This document shows positions 1 through 9,790 of a stretch of 37,395 nt of DNA, one piece after another. This stretch comes from Planctomycetaceae bacterium. Its GTDB lineage: Bacteria > Planctomycetota > Planctomycetia > Planctomycetales > Planctomycetaceae. The stretch covers positions 1 through 37,395 of the forward strand of contig PBMZ01000036.1 of the NCBI GenBank assembly GCA_002722955.1, read 5' to 3'. The position numbers and the translations under genes are program-made. The stretch's first letter is position 1; each line of letters opens with the position of its first letter. The notes under the pieces are model-generated. The model was not told where the DNA came from. It was given only the letters and a program-made list of their open reading frames with translations, and searched no databases.

Positions 1-2042
1 CGGATGGGCAGCAAGTTTTGATTTCTCAAGTAATTGATGACGTCTTCTTCACTGCCATCTTGAGAAACGAAGTTCCACGATTGTTTGTCGATTGTCGACG
101 GTGTCTCGACGACTTTCAAATGACTGGGTTCCGCGAACGCGATCAGACGTTCGCTCTTGGCAACGTGCACTGGGTAATGCGGATAATTGCCCGTCGCGGG
201 GAAGTAGAAGTGATACTCGAGCGTTTGCGTGCTTAATGGATTCAAGTTCATCGGCACGCTGCGGGTGTACTTCGAGTTCAAAACCGGAACGGCTCCTTGC
301 GGCACTTGCAACAACACATTCAGCTTTTGACGGCTGGAGGTGGGGTTGGTGACGACAACTTGGCATCCGTAAACGGTATGCGTCAGAAATTCGTCAGTGA
401 CATACTTGTCGACTCGCTCGCCGTTGATCATGCGGAAACGGTCGTTGTTGCGGAAGAAGTTTTGGCTGACCAAGATCGGTGTTTGGCCTTCCGCCAATTC
501 GGCGGCTCGGATTTCTTGATGGAAGACAACCATCGAGCTGCCCGCCAGCAGATTCATTTCGCCATCTTTAAAGTCGGACTCGTGCTTCTTGGCTGCGAAA
601 GGCAGATCGATGACGGCCAAGGCCAGCATCATTTCGGTGAAGTTGCGTGATGCATTGGTGAAGTGTTCCGAGAAAAATGGCTGATCGGCGTCGCGGCCAG
701 CGTAGTCATTCCAGAACTTGTTGACTGCCACCAACTGAGCATTCTGCGATTCGATGGGCAGGTGATAGTAGTTGTTCTCGGCCCATTCCTGCGTCTTATC
801 CAGCTTTTGATAGTACTGACGTGCTTGTTTGCGGAGTGCTTTGTCTCGACTGAAGAAGCCACCGCCGCCCATGCCTCCCATCCCACCGGGAGCTGGGCCG
901 GCCTGCATGGCACCGTATTTTCCTCCTCCAAAACGTGATGATCGACTGCGACCGTTGGCTTCTTTGGCAGAATTCGATGCCGCTGGGCGCTTGGGCGCCG
1001 ATTTGAGTGATTCCACAGCATCCGCGTCATCGGAAGGCGCTGCGCCAGCAGCGGGTTCACCACCAGCGACCTGGCCGCGACCGGCAGACAACTTTCGCTC
1101 AAGCCGAAAGGCCTCTCTCTCCTGAACTTTGGCTGCAGCTTTCTCGGTTTTGAATCCGAAGTCATCATCAGTTGCGAGTGCGTTGCTGGCCAAGGCCGAG
1201 TTGTACAAGAACTCCGCTTGCTCTAGATTCGGCGGCAACATCGCCAACTGATCTCCGACAAATTGGCGAGTGAACTTGGATTCGCCTTTAAGGCGTTCCG
1301 CCAACAAGATCCTCTCGACAGTATTTAACCGCGAGTACTGCCATGGCTGACGATACTTGCCAAGGTCCGAGCGCAGCAGGAAGTCATCCATGAACGTCTT
1401 GTGGTGCTTGTTGGCCAAGTACGGTTTGATCACCGAGTCGAAGAACTTGCGATCTTTCTTCATCAGAAAGAAGCTCAGTTCGTGACAGGCGTACTTCGAA
1501 TACAGCTTCTTCTTCTCGTCGAGTTTCATGTTCGGCCAATTCATCAAGAAGCCGAACTCGACCAATTGCTGGTTCGAAGACAAAGCCACATACAGCGAGA
1601 ACACTTTGCTCAAACTGTCGTACGCTTCGAAACGCGACGAGCTGATGTCGGCAAGCTTGAACTTGCCACCGGCCTTCACAACGCTGACTTGCTTCTGTTG
1701 TGTGAAGTGTTTATCGAGCGGCAAATGGCGTACGAGCCGCAGATCCTTGAACTCAACATCTTCCGACTCTGCGCGCGAGAGCGAGCGGTACACGGTTTGT
1801 TGAGGATCGACGGCAACAACATGAATGTGCTGATGTCCGCCCAGTTCTTCCAGCGGAATGCTGACAACGCCATTCTTGTTCGGCCGAATATTCAACAGTG
1901 ACGTGGACGTATCCATGAGGAAATCAAGATTCGCATAATCGGCGCGCGAGCCTGCAGAAGCGGAACTTCTCTTCGAATCTCGCCCCCGATCGGCATTCTT
2001 TTCTCCACCAGAACCATCGAATGCCGTTCCCGATTGCGCGTT
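1..2042 (-). CDS. C-terminal continuation of giant secreted MG-like protein, beyond an in-frame TAG (partial at left edge)
   Basis: Reading the minus strand straight on from the TAG at 2043-2045, the same frame stays open for 680 codons to the window edge. Its composition is protein-like throughout. It begins with a polar linker, then a beta-rich stretch, then an Asp/Glu/Lys-rich helical part. A Gly/Met-rich linker (positions 853-932) follows, and then a region with many aromatic and beta-strand residues. There is no good independent start: the first in-frame ATG is at 1916 and lacks a Shine-Dalgarno sequence, and there is no signal peptide. I therefore read this as the second half of the gene at 2043-5111 rather than as a separate gene. 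A gene caller may annotate it as starting near 1916. No A2M-type GCGEQ thioester motif is seen in the visible part. The function is unknown. Confidence 0.75.
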
Positions 2043-5000
2043 CTAGACGCCTGTTGACGTCGACCGTACCGCCCACGGATTCAGAAGCACGCTAGGCTTT
2101 TTAAGCATGTTGCCGGGAAACTTTTGAGCATACTTGCGATCGATAATGTAGCGGTACTCATCGCCAATGTTGCGACCAGCCACATAACGAGTCGTCGCGA
2201 CGGGTTTTGTCAGCAAGTACGGTTCGGGATCGGTGACCTTGGCCAAGTTTGCAAACGGATTGAACGCCGGTACAAACCGCGTCGCGATCACGTGAACTCG
2301 AGAGAAGTCCGATGCGTTCCACAGCTTGATCTCTAACGATTTGTCGTTGGTCTCGACGGATCGAATGTGTAATGCGTTGGCATCACGCACCTCTAAGTGA
2401 CGAGTTTCTCCCAGGACATATCCGTCGCGGAACTCACCATTGATCACGCGGATTCGGATATGTCGGTTGATTCGCTTCAGCCACAGACCGTATTCACCAG
2501 CCGGCAAAGCTTTGCATCGCAGCATGCCATTTTGAATCGTGAGTGATTCGAAGGCGTCGTTGACGAACGTCGCACCTCGCGTTTCCAGCAATGAAACTTC
2601 GTCTCGCTGAACTTTCTTCTCGCTACCAAGGTAGGGCACTTCGAACACTTCACCTGCGAGTGCGTGTACCGTGCCATAGTAAGTTCGCGAGTCCTTCGGC
2701 AACGCCCAGGTCTTCTGCACTTGAAGCGGCGAGACGACCTTGATCCAGTCGATGTCTAGCAACGTGCCGAGATGAATTCGTCCGTGGTCGTCGGTTTGCA
2801 GCGTCACGACGACTTGGTCTCGAAAGTCGCGATGCTTCAGGGTGATCCGCACAGCTCGTTCCGGCAAGACTTCACCGGTTCGACCCAGCAACTCGATGAT
2901 GTGTTTGCCGCCGGCTGCCTTGAGTAGGTGTAGATCTTCGGTCTTGTCCGACTTGGCGATCGCGTTGATTTGAAATGTCTGCGAATCGGCAAGGTTCACT
3001 TTGCTGTTTTGGCTGAGTCTGTTGACCTTGGCATTCAAAGTCACAGCAATCGTTTGCAAGCGGTCGGGAACTTGGAACTCGTAAACAGACTCTTTGTCCT
3101 CGAATAACTCAAAGTCTTTGACTTCTTTCGTTGCGCTGACTCCATCATGGTCTGTCGACGTGATCGTTAAGCGCACGTCTTCAAGCGCGGACAACGTGAT
3201 CGGAGTGCCGTTGACCTTGAGCGACGGACGCACAACAACCGAAGCGCGACTATGATTCAGCAACGCCTCGCGGTCGATGTGAATTCCCGCCGTCAATCCG
3301 TAGTTTTCGGATTGTTGCGTGAAGTGATCGAGAGTCGAGAAGTCGCCGTTGGTCAAAATGATCGGCTGCCCCGCAGGCTGATTGCTGTAAGGCACCGCAA
3401 TGTGGCCCGCTTTGTCGGCTTTGTACTCTCGTCCCGCCAGCCACAGCGAAGCCTTCTTCAAGTGCTGGTTCTTGTTATCCATTACCGTGAAAATATGACC
3501 GGCGACGCTGCTGCGAACGACGAACTGCAAACGTCCCTTACGGACCAGCACGCGACTGCTCTTGCCGTTGCCGATAAAATCGATGACATAAACGCCTGGC
3601 TTCGTAATGCTGGCGAACTCAAAGTGACGTTGGACTCGACGCAGCGGAGCTTCGTTGTAGTCGGTCGTCGTTTCGCGATTCGCGACCAGTCCATCCAAGT
3701 TGACGTCGGTGTCGACTTGCCGTTGATAGTTGCGGTAATAGTTCTTCGTGTTGATCTCGAACACCTTGACGATCAGCGTTTTGACGTTCTTGACGTTCAA
3801 ATCCAAACTCACCGGTTCGTTCGTGCCGAAGACGGTCTTGTTCGTGTGAGCAAAGTCCAGGTCGATGCGTTCTTTAAGCGCCTTGAACTCAGCAGGAGAA
3901 AGCATCGAGGACCACTGCTCGGGATCGCCCAAGCCGTTGACGATTTTCGACTCGGCAAAGTGGCGTCGCAGGTACGTGTCGGCAATGTAAGGTTCGTACG
4001 GCTTCGTTGTTTTCTCGCTGACGAAGTAGTGATGCAAATAGCTGCGGACGAGCGGTTCGTCGTTGCCAACCGGCGACAACAACGTTTGTTGCGAGTAATT
4101 AGCACTCAAGTTCGCAACAAAGCGAGCATGCTCCGGACGCACCAAGTATTTTTGATTCACATAACTAGCTCGCCGAGGCAGCTTCACATACGTCATGAAG
4201 CGTTCTTTGTCGAACACGCCATCGGCCCGATCAAATTCCAGTCGACGATACAACACGGATGTCTTCAGCGAGTTATGCACCGGTGGCAGCGTGCGAACAA
4301 ACGCCCACAATCGATCCAAGTACGCGGCGTAAGCGTCGCGATCATGCATCCAGTCAACATGCGAAGCGGGATGCATATGGGCGAGTTTCGCATTCACGAA
4401 ACCTTGTTGATTCAGCAACTGCGGTCTCGATTCCAGCAACTCGTCGAGCTGTTTGGGCAACAAACGCTTATGAATGTTGTAGCTACCAAACGCGGCCGCC
4501 GAGCGTGACTTGAGTTCCGTCGAGATCAAGCTAACGAGGTTGTCGTAATCCGGCCGTTGAATCCGCGAGAGCAGATGACGTCGTCGCGTTTCGTCAAGCG
4601 GGATATCAACTAACCATTCAAAAGCCGACTCTTCAAAGCCGTTGAGATTCCTGTGTCGAGCCAACGCCCGCGCCGTCAAAGTCTGCCGCGCGATGATCTT
4701 CGGATGCAATGTGACGGGCAAGTTCGGTTTGACTCCACGAAGCTCGCGTTGATGGTTGAGATTCAAACTCAGGCGATTGCGAATCAGAGACAACGCCCGC
4801 TGCGGGTTCTCCTCATACAAAAACAGAGCCTGACGGTTTTGAATCTCGCGGATCTTTGCCGTATCCCGAAACCGCTTGATCCACGCGGCCAGCATTTCGT
4901 CAACCTTGTCGAACTGCTCGGTGTGTTGCAGGTGCAAGCAATGATAGAAGTAGTAGTCCTCGGTCCCTGGGATCAACTGCTTAAGAGCCTCCGCACGATC

Positions 5001-5111
5001 CTTCGCCAATGCGAAGTCCTCGATGTAACGAATCTCTTGCGCTTCAGATATCGCCCCCGTCGCAAAGAGACCTATCACGGCGAACACAGCGAATCGTGTG
5101 GTGAGATTCAT
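2043..5111 (-). CDS. Giant secreted protein with MG2/alpha-2-macroglobulin-like beta domains, N-terminal part ending at an in-frame TAG
   Basis: The product is 1022 residues from the ATG at 5111. I prefer this start because it is followed by a clean signal peptide (MNLTTRFAVFAVIGLFATGA) and preceded by GAGGG at a suitable distance; a longer reading from 5162 has no such signal. After the signal comes a helical, TPR-like region (about residues 25-130) and a mixed region to about 380. A long series of beta-sandwich-like segments follows. The segment around TNKTVFGTNEPVSLDL, followed by VKVFEI, resembles the MG2 domains of bacterial alpha-2-macroglobulin-like proteins. The protein is probably periplasmic or at the cell surface. 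It ends at TAG 2043-2045, but the frame continues for at least 680 further codons, so this is likely only the front half of one protein of 1700 or more residues. The MG assignment is by fold resemblance only. Confidence 0.8.
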   Translation of the reverse strand: MNLTTRFAVFAVIGLFATGAISEAQEIRYIEDFALAKDRAEALKQLIPGTEDYYFYHCLHLQHTEQFDKVDEMLAAWIKRFRDTAKIREIQNRQALFLYEENPQRALSLIRNRLSLNLNHQRELRGVKPNLPVTLHPKIIARQTLTARALARHRNLNGFEESAFEWLVDIPLDETRRRHLLSRIQRPDYDNLVSLISTELKSRSAAAFGSYNIHKRLLPKQLDELLESRPQLLNQQGFVNAKLAHMHPASHVDWMHDRDAYAAYLDRLWAFVRTLPPVHNSLKTSVLYRRLEFDRADGVFDKERFMTYVKLPRRASYVNQKYLVRPEHARFVANLSANYSQQTLLSPVGNDEPLVRSYLHHYFVSEKTTKPYEPYIADTYLRRHFAESKIVNGLGDPEQWSSMLSPAEFKALKERIDLDFAHTNKTVFGTNEPVSLDLNVKNVKTLIVKVFEINTKNYYRNYQRQVDTDVNLDGLVANRETTTDYNEAPLRRVQRHFEFASITKPGVYVIDFIGNGKSSRVLVRKGRLQFVVRSSVAGHIFTVMDNKNQHLKKASLWLAGREYKADKAGHIAVPYSNQPAGQPIILTNGDFSTLDHFTQQSENYGLTAGIHIDREALLNHSRASVVVRPSLKVNGTPITLSALEDVRLTITSTDHDGVSATKEVKDFELFEDKESVYEFQVPDRLQTIAVTLNAKVNRLSQNSKVNLADSQTFQINAIAKSDKTEDLHLLKAAGGKHIIELLGRTGEVLPERAVRITLKHRDFRDQVVVTLQTDDHGRIHLGTLLDIDWIKVVSPLQVQKTWALPKDSRTYYGTVHALAGEVFEVPYLGSEKKVQRDEVSLLETRGATFVNDAFESLTIQNGMLRCKALPAGEYGLWLKRINRHIRIRVINGEFRDGYVLGETRHLEVRDANALHIRSVETNDKSLEIKLWNASDFSRVHVIATRFVPAFNPFANLAKVTDPEPYLLTKPVATTRYVAGRNIGDEYRYIIDRKYAQKFPGNMLKKPSVLLNPWAVRSTSTGV

Positions 5112-5465
5112 TACCAGACCCTCAGAAATAAGGTGAGTGTTTTGAGCGTTCAAAAACGACAAGGGGACTACCTGATTGACTCTAAGCCAATTGCGTGCAA
5201 TCTACCACACTTGGGTTGGTCCATTGCAAATGTCGCTGCGAGAATTGCGGCTTTCGGACCGAGCTCTCTGCGTTGGGAATCTCGCTGACTACGTCTATAT
5301 ACGACATGTCATGACAACCGACGTCGTCAGCACGTCGAAAGTTCCCCAAAATTGCAGCTTGAGTTTATCTTTCCTCACACAGAAATCAGCGACGATTTCT
5401 AAGGCCATCCTTCGTAGAATGAGATGCCTATTACGTCGATCCGACCTTCGATTACGGAAAGTGTC
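5112..5465. promoter_or_regulatory. Divergent intergenic region between the giant MG-like gene and the subtilase remnant
   Basis: This 354-base stretch lies between two divergently read genes, so it should hold both promoters. The minus-strand gene has a GAGGG Shine-Dalgarno-like sequence close to 5120. I see no convincing -35/-10 pair, tandem operator, riboswitch or small gene. Short open frames crossing it lack start signals and protein-like composition. Confidence 0.4.
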
Positions 5466-6740
5466 ATGAGAAACACGCATTTTGTCTTGGTGATATTGGC
5501 GGCCGGTTGGACCCATCTCTCCGCGGACGAGACCAAGGAACCGAAGCTGTTGCCGTCAGAAAAACTTGCGGGAGACGGTGTCTGGGTGATGCCAACGTCT
5601 CGTGGCCAAGGCAATCTGCGCGTGAATGTTTGGTTCGACGAACAATTCCTGGGCGACGGCAAAGCATACGCTCGCAGAGCCGAAGAGTTTGCAGGTGCCA
5701 AAAGACGTGAGTTGCGAGCGTCGGTGATCAAGACGTTGAAATCGCTCAGCGACAAATCCTACGCGGCGGCTAAGGCGGACTTAGATAAGCTGCAAGCTGA
5801 CAGGAAAATTCTGAACTTCGAGCGACATTGGATTGTCAACGGCTTTCGCGGCACCATCGCTGCCGATCAGATCGACTTGCTGAAGAAAGTGCCTGGGGTC
5901 AAGAAAATTTTTATCGCCGGTCGAGCCTTCAATCGGTCGCCTGCGAATGCTGGCAAGGCACCACACTTTCCAGCACTCGAAGGCAACAAGTTTGATCCCT
6001 CGCAGTATCAGTACCCCTGGTACGTTCGCTATTTGCAAGCTGACAAAGTCTGGCAAAAGTTTGGCGCGACTGGACGCGGCACGTTGAACGTCGTTCATGA
6101 CTTCAACTTCGTCTTTTCCGATAACGTCACGGCGAATTTATACCGTCGCAAGGGCGAAATTCCGGACAACGGCAAGGACGACGATGGCAACGGCTTGATC
6201 GACGACTATCACGGTTACAACTTCGATTTGCGTTCACCCAACTTGACTATGCGTGACGTTCCGCGCGGCATGCTTCAGCCTCAGTTGATGCATGGTTATA
6301 CCTGTGCCGCTGTGATTTGTGGTTCCGGAGCGAAGGGGCACGAGTATCAGTTCGGCATTGCTCCGGAAGCGTCGTGGACCGGAGTGATTGGTTCCCAGCG
6401 ATTGGAAGCGGCCATTCAGTGGGCTGTCGAACAAGGTGCGGACACCTACAGCATGAGCTTCTCGATCCCGAACCTGGGCGAGTATCGTTCGCACTGGCGG
6501 AAGATCATGGAGCACGGTTCATTTTGCGGCGTGTACTTTGTTTCCGGCGCTGGCAACTTTGCTCAACGAGTTCCGATTCCGCTCCAAATGCGAGTTCCTG
6601 AAGACATTCCCAACGCGGTATTCGCGGCGGCAGGCGTGCAACGGAACTTCTCTCGAACACCATTATCGAGCAAGGGCCCTGTCAAATGGGAGACGGAACA
6701 TTACAAAGACGGTACCGTGCAAAAGCCCGCCGTGTGCGCT
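5466..6740 (+). pseudogene. Secreted subtilisin-like serine protease, truncated before its catalytic serine
   Basis: Start ATG 5466 gives a signal peptide (MRNTHFVLVILAAGWTHLSA). A propeptide-like region follows to about residue 180 and then a peptidase S8-type core. The catalytic Asp is plausibly in VVHDFNF and the His in MHGYTCAAV. The oxyanion Asn is plausibly in FVSGAGNFA. Next comes the usual beta strand ending KPAVCA, after which subtilases continue to the GxSxA serine block. That block is missing. The frame instead runs on for 60 Arg/Cys-rich, non-protein-like residues to 6920, while good coding continues in the next frame. The protease therefore lost its C-terminal third, including the nucleophile, and should be inactive. 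A gene caller may report 5466-6920 as an intact CDS. Confidence 0.8.
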
Positions 6741-7824
6741 CGCCGAGGAGACGGAAGACGACGATGCGTTGAATTATGTTGCCGCCATGAACGCCCACGA
6801 TTTGGGCGTCGCTGCTGCCAACAGCGACGCCGCGTTCGCAGCAATCCGTGCCCTCGAATCAAAATTCGAGATCGATGCCAGCCAAATGCGAACCGACGCG
6901 TAATTGAAAATCATGCGTAACAAATCCACGAAGACGTTGGCGACTAACGTTAACAGTGGAATGTGGCTTGTTCCCGAATTGATTGCCAACGACCGTTATA
7001 AGGAAGCCGTCGATGCGGCCACCGCCTTGAAGGGCGGATGCCAGAAAGCTCGCATGCCGAAGTTCTTGGTGTTGGCCGCGAATCACGAAAAGCGTGCTAA
7101 GTCGTTGCTGAAAGATTTTTCACGCATCGGAGTGAAAACCAACGATCCCAACGTGGAAGTTAATGAAGCCAAAAGCGCTCAGTTGGGCAAGTTTTACTGC
7201 TTCAATGTCGCCGATTGGGGACGCGGTATTCCGTGGCTGCTCAAGTCTAAGGACACCTTGCTTGTCAGACTGGCTAAAATGGAAACCGCGACGCTGAAGA
7301 CGGCCGAGACTTATGCGCAGCTGGGCGACGGATGGGCCGCCTACGCTCGAAGTCTATCAAGGCTTCAACGGGCTCCCGCAGAACAACGGGCCAGGCATTG
7401 GTATACGATCGCTTACCGGACGCACCGCTCCAACGGATCATCACTAGTGCGTCAAACGATCGCTCGAAAACTGGAAGATCTGCCTGCTCCAACAGCGGCC
7501 ATTTACGTGCGCGGCGTGATGGACGACACCGACACGTTCACGATTTATTCGGATCGGGCTACGTGGAGTCGTCAGTTGTAGCAACAGCCCACCGAGCTAT
7601 CCTTGAATGGGGTCGCCTGGGATGTGACCGGCAACACGGATCTAACCAATGATGGCAAGACCAGGTTTCTCCCTGACGGCGTGCGAATGGATCGAGCACT
7701 CGGAAACAAGCTGACTGGTCGTGGGGCCATCCTAGTGCGTGCTTACGCAACTTATGTCACGATCTCCATCAGCGATCCGCTGCCGGGTGGCTCGCCTTAT
7801 GAGTTTGTTGTGACATTCCGCTAG
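6741..7824 (+). pseudogene. C-terminal remnant of a planctomycete helical-repeat protein, with in-frame TAA and TAG
   Basis: Coding composition resumes at about 6739 in the +1 frame relative to the subtilase and continues to TAG 7822-7824. The frame is broken by TAA at 6901-6903 and TAG at 7579-7581. The N-terminal half is helical and TPR-like (AIRALESKFEID, ELIANDRYKEAVDAA). The second half, from about 7500, is the beta domain often found at the C-terminus of large planctomycete proteins: YVRGVMDDTDTFTIY, then NGVAWDV, then an ending of the type YEFVVTF. The TAG lies between WSRQL and QQPTE, where relatives I recall have Trp, so TGG to TAG is plausible. No start codon with a ribosome site is present; an isolated caller might report 6904-7581. 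The N-terminal domains of the parent gene are absent. Confidence 0.75.
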
Positions 7825-7825
7825 A

Positions 7826-7894
7826 GAAGATCGTTTAATCCGTAGCCGAAGATCTGCGCGGACGCCTCGCCTTCGGGCTAAACGAATTATCTTC
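7826..7894. repeat. Imperfect palindrome, possible planctomycete intergenic repeat or terminator
   Basis: The element starts with GAAGATCGTTTAATCCG and ends with GGGCTAAACGAATTATCTTC. The outer GAAGAT/ATCTTC, the CGTTTA/TAAACG and the CCGAAG/CTTCGG blocks pair across a central loop. It sits exactly between the end of the decayed gene and the convergent SNF2 gene, so it may act as a bidirectional terminator. Its core resembles the palindrome at 27852-27916. Confidence 0.6.
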
Positions 7895-7906
7895 AGCAAG
7901 TTGCGT

Positions 7907-9784
7907 TCATGCAGCTTTTTGCTCGGTGAGCGGCTGAGGACCGATTTTCTTCGTCTTAGACCCCTTGCGTGTTTTGAGATCGAAGAGGCCAAAGATCTCA
8001 GAAGCGGACATGCTGAGCGAAACGTTGGTGCTGTCACCTTCACCAAGCACGCGAGCGAACAGCTCTCTCTTTTGCTGCAACACGCGATCCATGCGTTCCT
8101 CGACCGTGTTCTTCGAGATAAATTTCGTCACGATCACCGGGTTCTTCTGGCCAATGCGATGCGCTCGATTGATGGCTTGATCCTCGACCGCAGGATTCCA
8201 CCAACGGTCAAACAGAAACACATAGCCAGCAAACTGTAGATTCAACCCGACTGCTCCAGTGCCATAGCTCATCATCAATAAATGCGCATCTGGGTCTTCT
8301 TTGAATTGCTTCAAAATCGGTTCACGCTTCTTCGACGGGATTCCCCCATGGTAAACGAGAGTTCCAAATTGCTTCAGCCGTTCATCAAGCCAATCAATGC
8401 AGCGGACCCATTGGCTGAATAGGATCGCCTTGCCACCACTCGCTGAAATCTCTTCCATCTCGGCGAACAGTCGATCGAACTTGGCGCTTTCTCCGGTCAA
8501 CGGATCAAAGTTCGTGATCTGCTTCAGCCGCAAGACCAACTCGAACACATGTTGAACGGTGATGGAATCGCCCATCTCGTTCAATTGAATGACACCTTCT
8601 TTTTCAGCGATTCGATAAGCGGCTTCTTGTGCTGGTGCCATATCAAGGTACTCGTCGCGATCGAGCCTCGGCGGCAAATCGGTCATGACGAGATCTTTCG
8701 TACGTCGCAGGATGAATTTTTTCGATAGCTTTTCGAGTTGCCGCAGATCGGGATTTCCTCGCGCTGGGATGACCTCCATGAACTCATAGAGCGAAGCCAG
8801 TTCTTCTGGCCGGTTCTCGATCGGAGTCCCCGTCAATGCCCATGAACGGTTGCGAGGAATCGAGCGTGCACTTTCAGCCGTCCTGGATTCTCGATTCTTG
8901 ATTCGCTGCGCCTCGTCAAGCACCACCAAGTCGAACCGTGGCAATCCTTCCTCTTCGAGCGTTTCAAAGTCACGCGACATCAACTCGTAATTGGCGATTA
9001 AGATCGGCGCTGTTGGCATGGTCCACAGCATCTTTCGCCGCATCGAGTTTCCCTCGATGGTGACAATGGGTAGCTCTTCAGCCCAGAGTTTGAATTCGCG
9101 TTGCCAGTTGGGAATCAGCGGCTTCGGGCAGATCAAAAGGATCTTGCGAACCTGACCACTTCTTAAGAGCAGCCGAATCGCCGTGATCGTTTGCATGGTC
9201 TTGCCCAGACCCATTTCATCGGCGAGCAACGCCGATCCTTGGGAAAACAGCCAGCCGATGCCTTCGTATTGATACGGGAATGGCTCGAACGGCATGATCA
9301 GTTCTTGGCCGCCGAGGAGTGTTTCGAGAGGCGGTTGCAAGACGTAAAACAGACGATCCATCAACGATAGGGCGTCGTTGGGTGGCTTGATTCGCGTGCT
9401 CTTTTTCTTGGGGCGATTTCCGCCCTCGGGTTTCTCGAAATCCGTCTCGATCGCTTCCAGTATGTCCGGTTGCTCGGTTGGGGCGGGGTCTTCCTTTTCG
9501 GCTTCTTCCTGCGATGGGATGAACTCGATGCCGTCTGGAAAGGTAAGGCCGAACGTCTCGACCGATGCCCAATGCGGTTTCCACGGCGGCACGTGCCGTA
9601 GCCGATCAATTAAGTCGACCGTTTCGATGTCACACTTGGGAGTCCGCCGCAACGCTCCATTGATGCCGGACGCGTAAATGGACGCGGAGATCTCGACCGA
9701 TACAGAGTTGCAATCGGGGACATGATCGATCAGGGCGTGTTCTTGCAGTTCGATGCTGGGTTGATCACTCGACATGTGTGTCAT
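7907..9784 (-). CDS. SNF2-family DEAD/DEAH-like ATPase (Swi2/Snf2 helicase-like)
   Basis: This 625-residue protein carries a complete SNF2 motor. Motif I/Walker A is DEMGLGKT (189-196), motif II is DEAQ (290-293), and motif III is ALTGTPIEN (about 316-324). The second RecA lobe has [12 protein letters not shown] and motif [10 protein letters not shown]. Such proteins are double-stranded DNA translocases that remodel or strip proteins from DNA. The N-terminal ~160 residues are not a domain I recognise, and include an acidic then basic linker (about 92-135). No SWIM zinc finger is visible, unlike many bacterial SNF2 proteins. It follows the small gene at 9791-10387 with a 6-nt gap, so the two are almost certainly co-transcribed. 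The start is at 9784; ATG 9775 is an alternative. The target process is unknown. Confidence 0.93.
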   Translation of the reverse strand: MTHMSSDQPSIELQEHALIDHVPDCNSVSVEISASIYASGINGALRRTPKCDIETVDLIDRLRHVPPWKPHWASVETFGLTFPDGIEFIPSQEEAEKEDPAPTEQPDILEAIETDFEKPEGGNRPKKKSTRIKPPNDALSLMDRLFYVLQPPLETLLGGQELIMPFEPFPYQYEGIGWLFSQGSALLADEMGLGKTMQTITAIRLLLRSGQVRKILLICPKPLIPNWQREFKLWAEELPIVTIEGNSMRRKMLWTMPTAPILIANYELMSRDFETLEEEGLPRFDLVVLDEAQRIKNRESRTAESARSIPRNRSWALTGTPIENRPEELASLYEFMEVIPARGNPDLRQLEKLSKKFILRRTKDLVMTDLPPRLDRDEYLDMAPAQEAAYRIAEKEGVIQLNEMGDSITVQHVFELVLRLKQITNFDPLTGESAKFDRLFAEMEEISASGGKAILFSQWVRCIDWLDERLKQFGTLVYHGGIPSKKREPILKQFKEDPDAHLLMMSYGTGAVGLNLQFAGYVFLFDRWWNPAVEDQAINRAHRIGQKNPVIVTKFISKNTVEERMDRVLQQKRELFARVLGEGDSTNVSLSMSASEIFGLFDLKTRKGSKTKKIGPQPLTEQKAA

Positions 9785-9790
9785 CCCATC

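Noticed and set aside
629..1168. 179-residue minus-strand open frame starting at an ATG
   Set aside because: It is out of frame with the long open continuation of the giant gene and has a Trp/Arg/Ser-rich shadow composition.
2043..2045. Genome-wide reassignment of TAG to an amino acid
   Set aside because: The genes at 20984-22561, 27957-29333 and 30915-32309 all end at TAG with family-typical lengths and no coding continuation, so TAG is a normal stop here.
3252..4508. 418-residue open frame on the plus strand
   Set aside because: It lies fully inside the giant minus-strand gene, has Arg/Val/Gln-rich shadow composition, no family motifs and no ribosome site.
7576..7590. Programmed readthrough at TAG CAA, as in some viral genes
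   Set aside because: The same frame also has TAA at 6901 and lacks a start and N-terminal domains, so gene decay explains it better.
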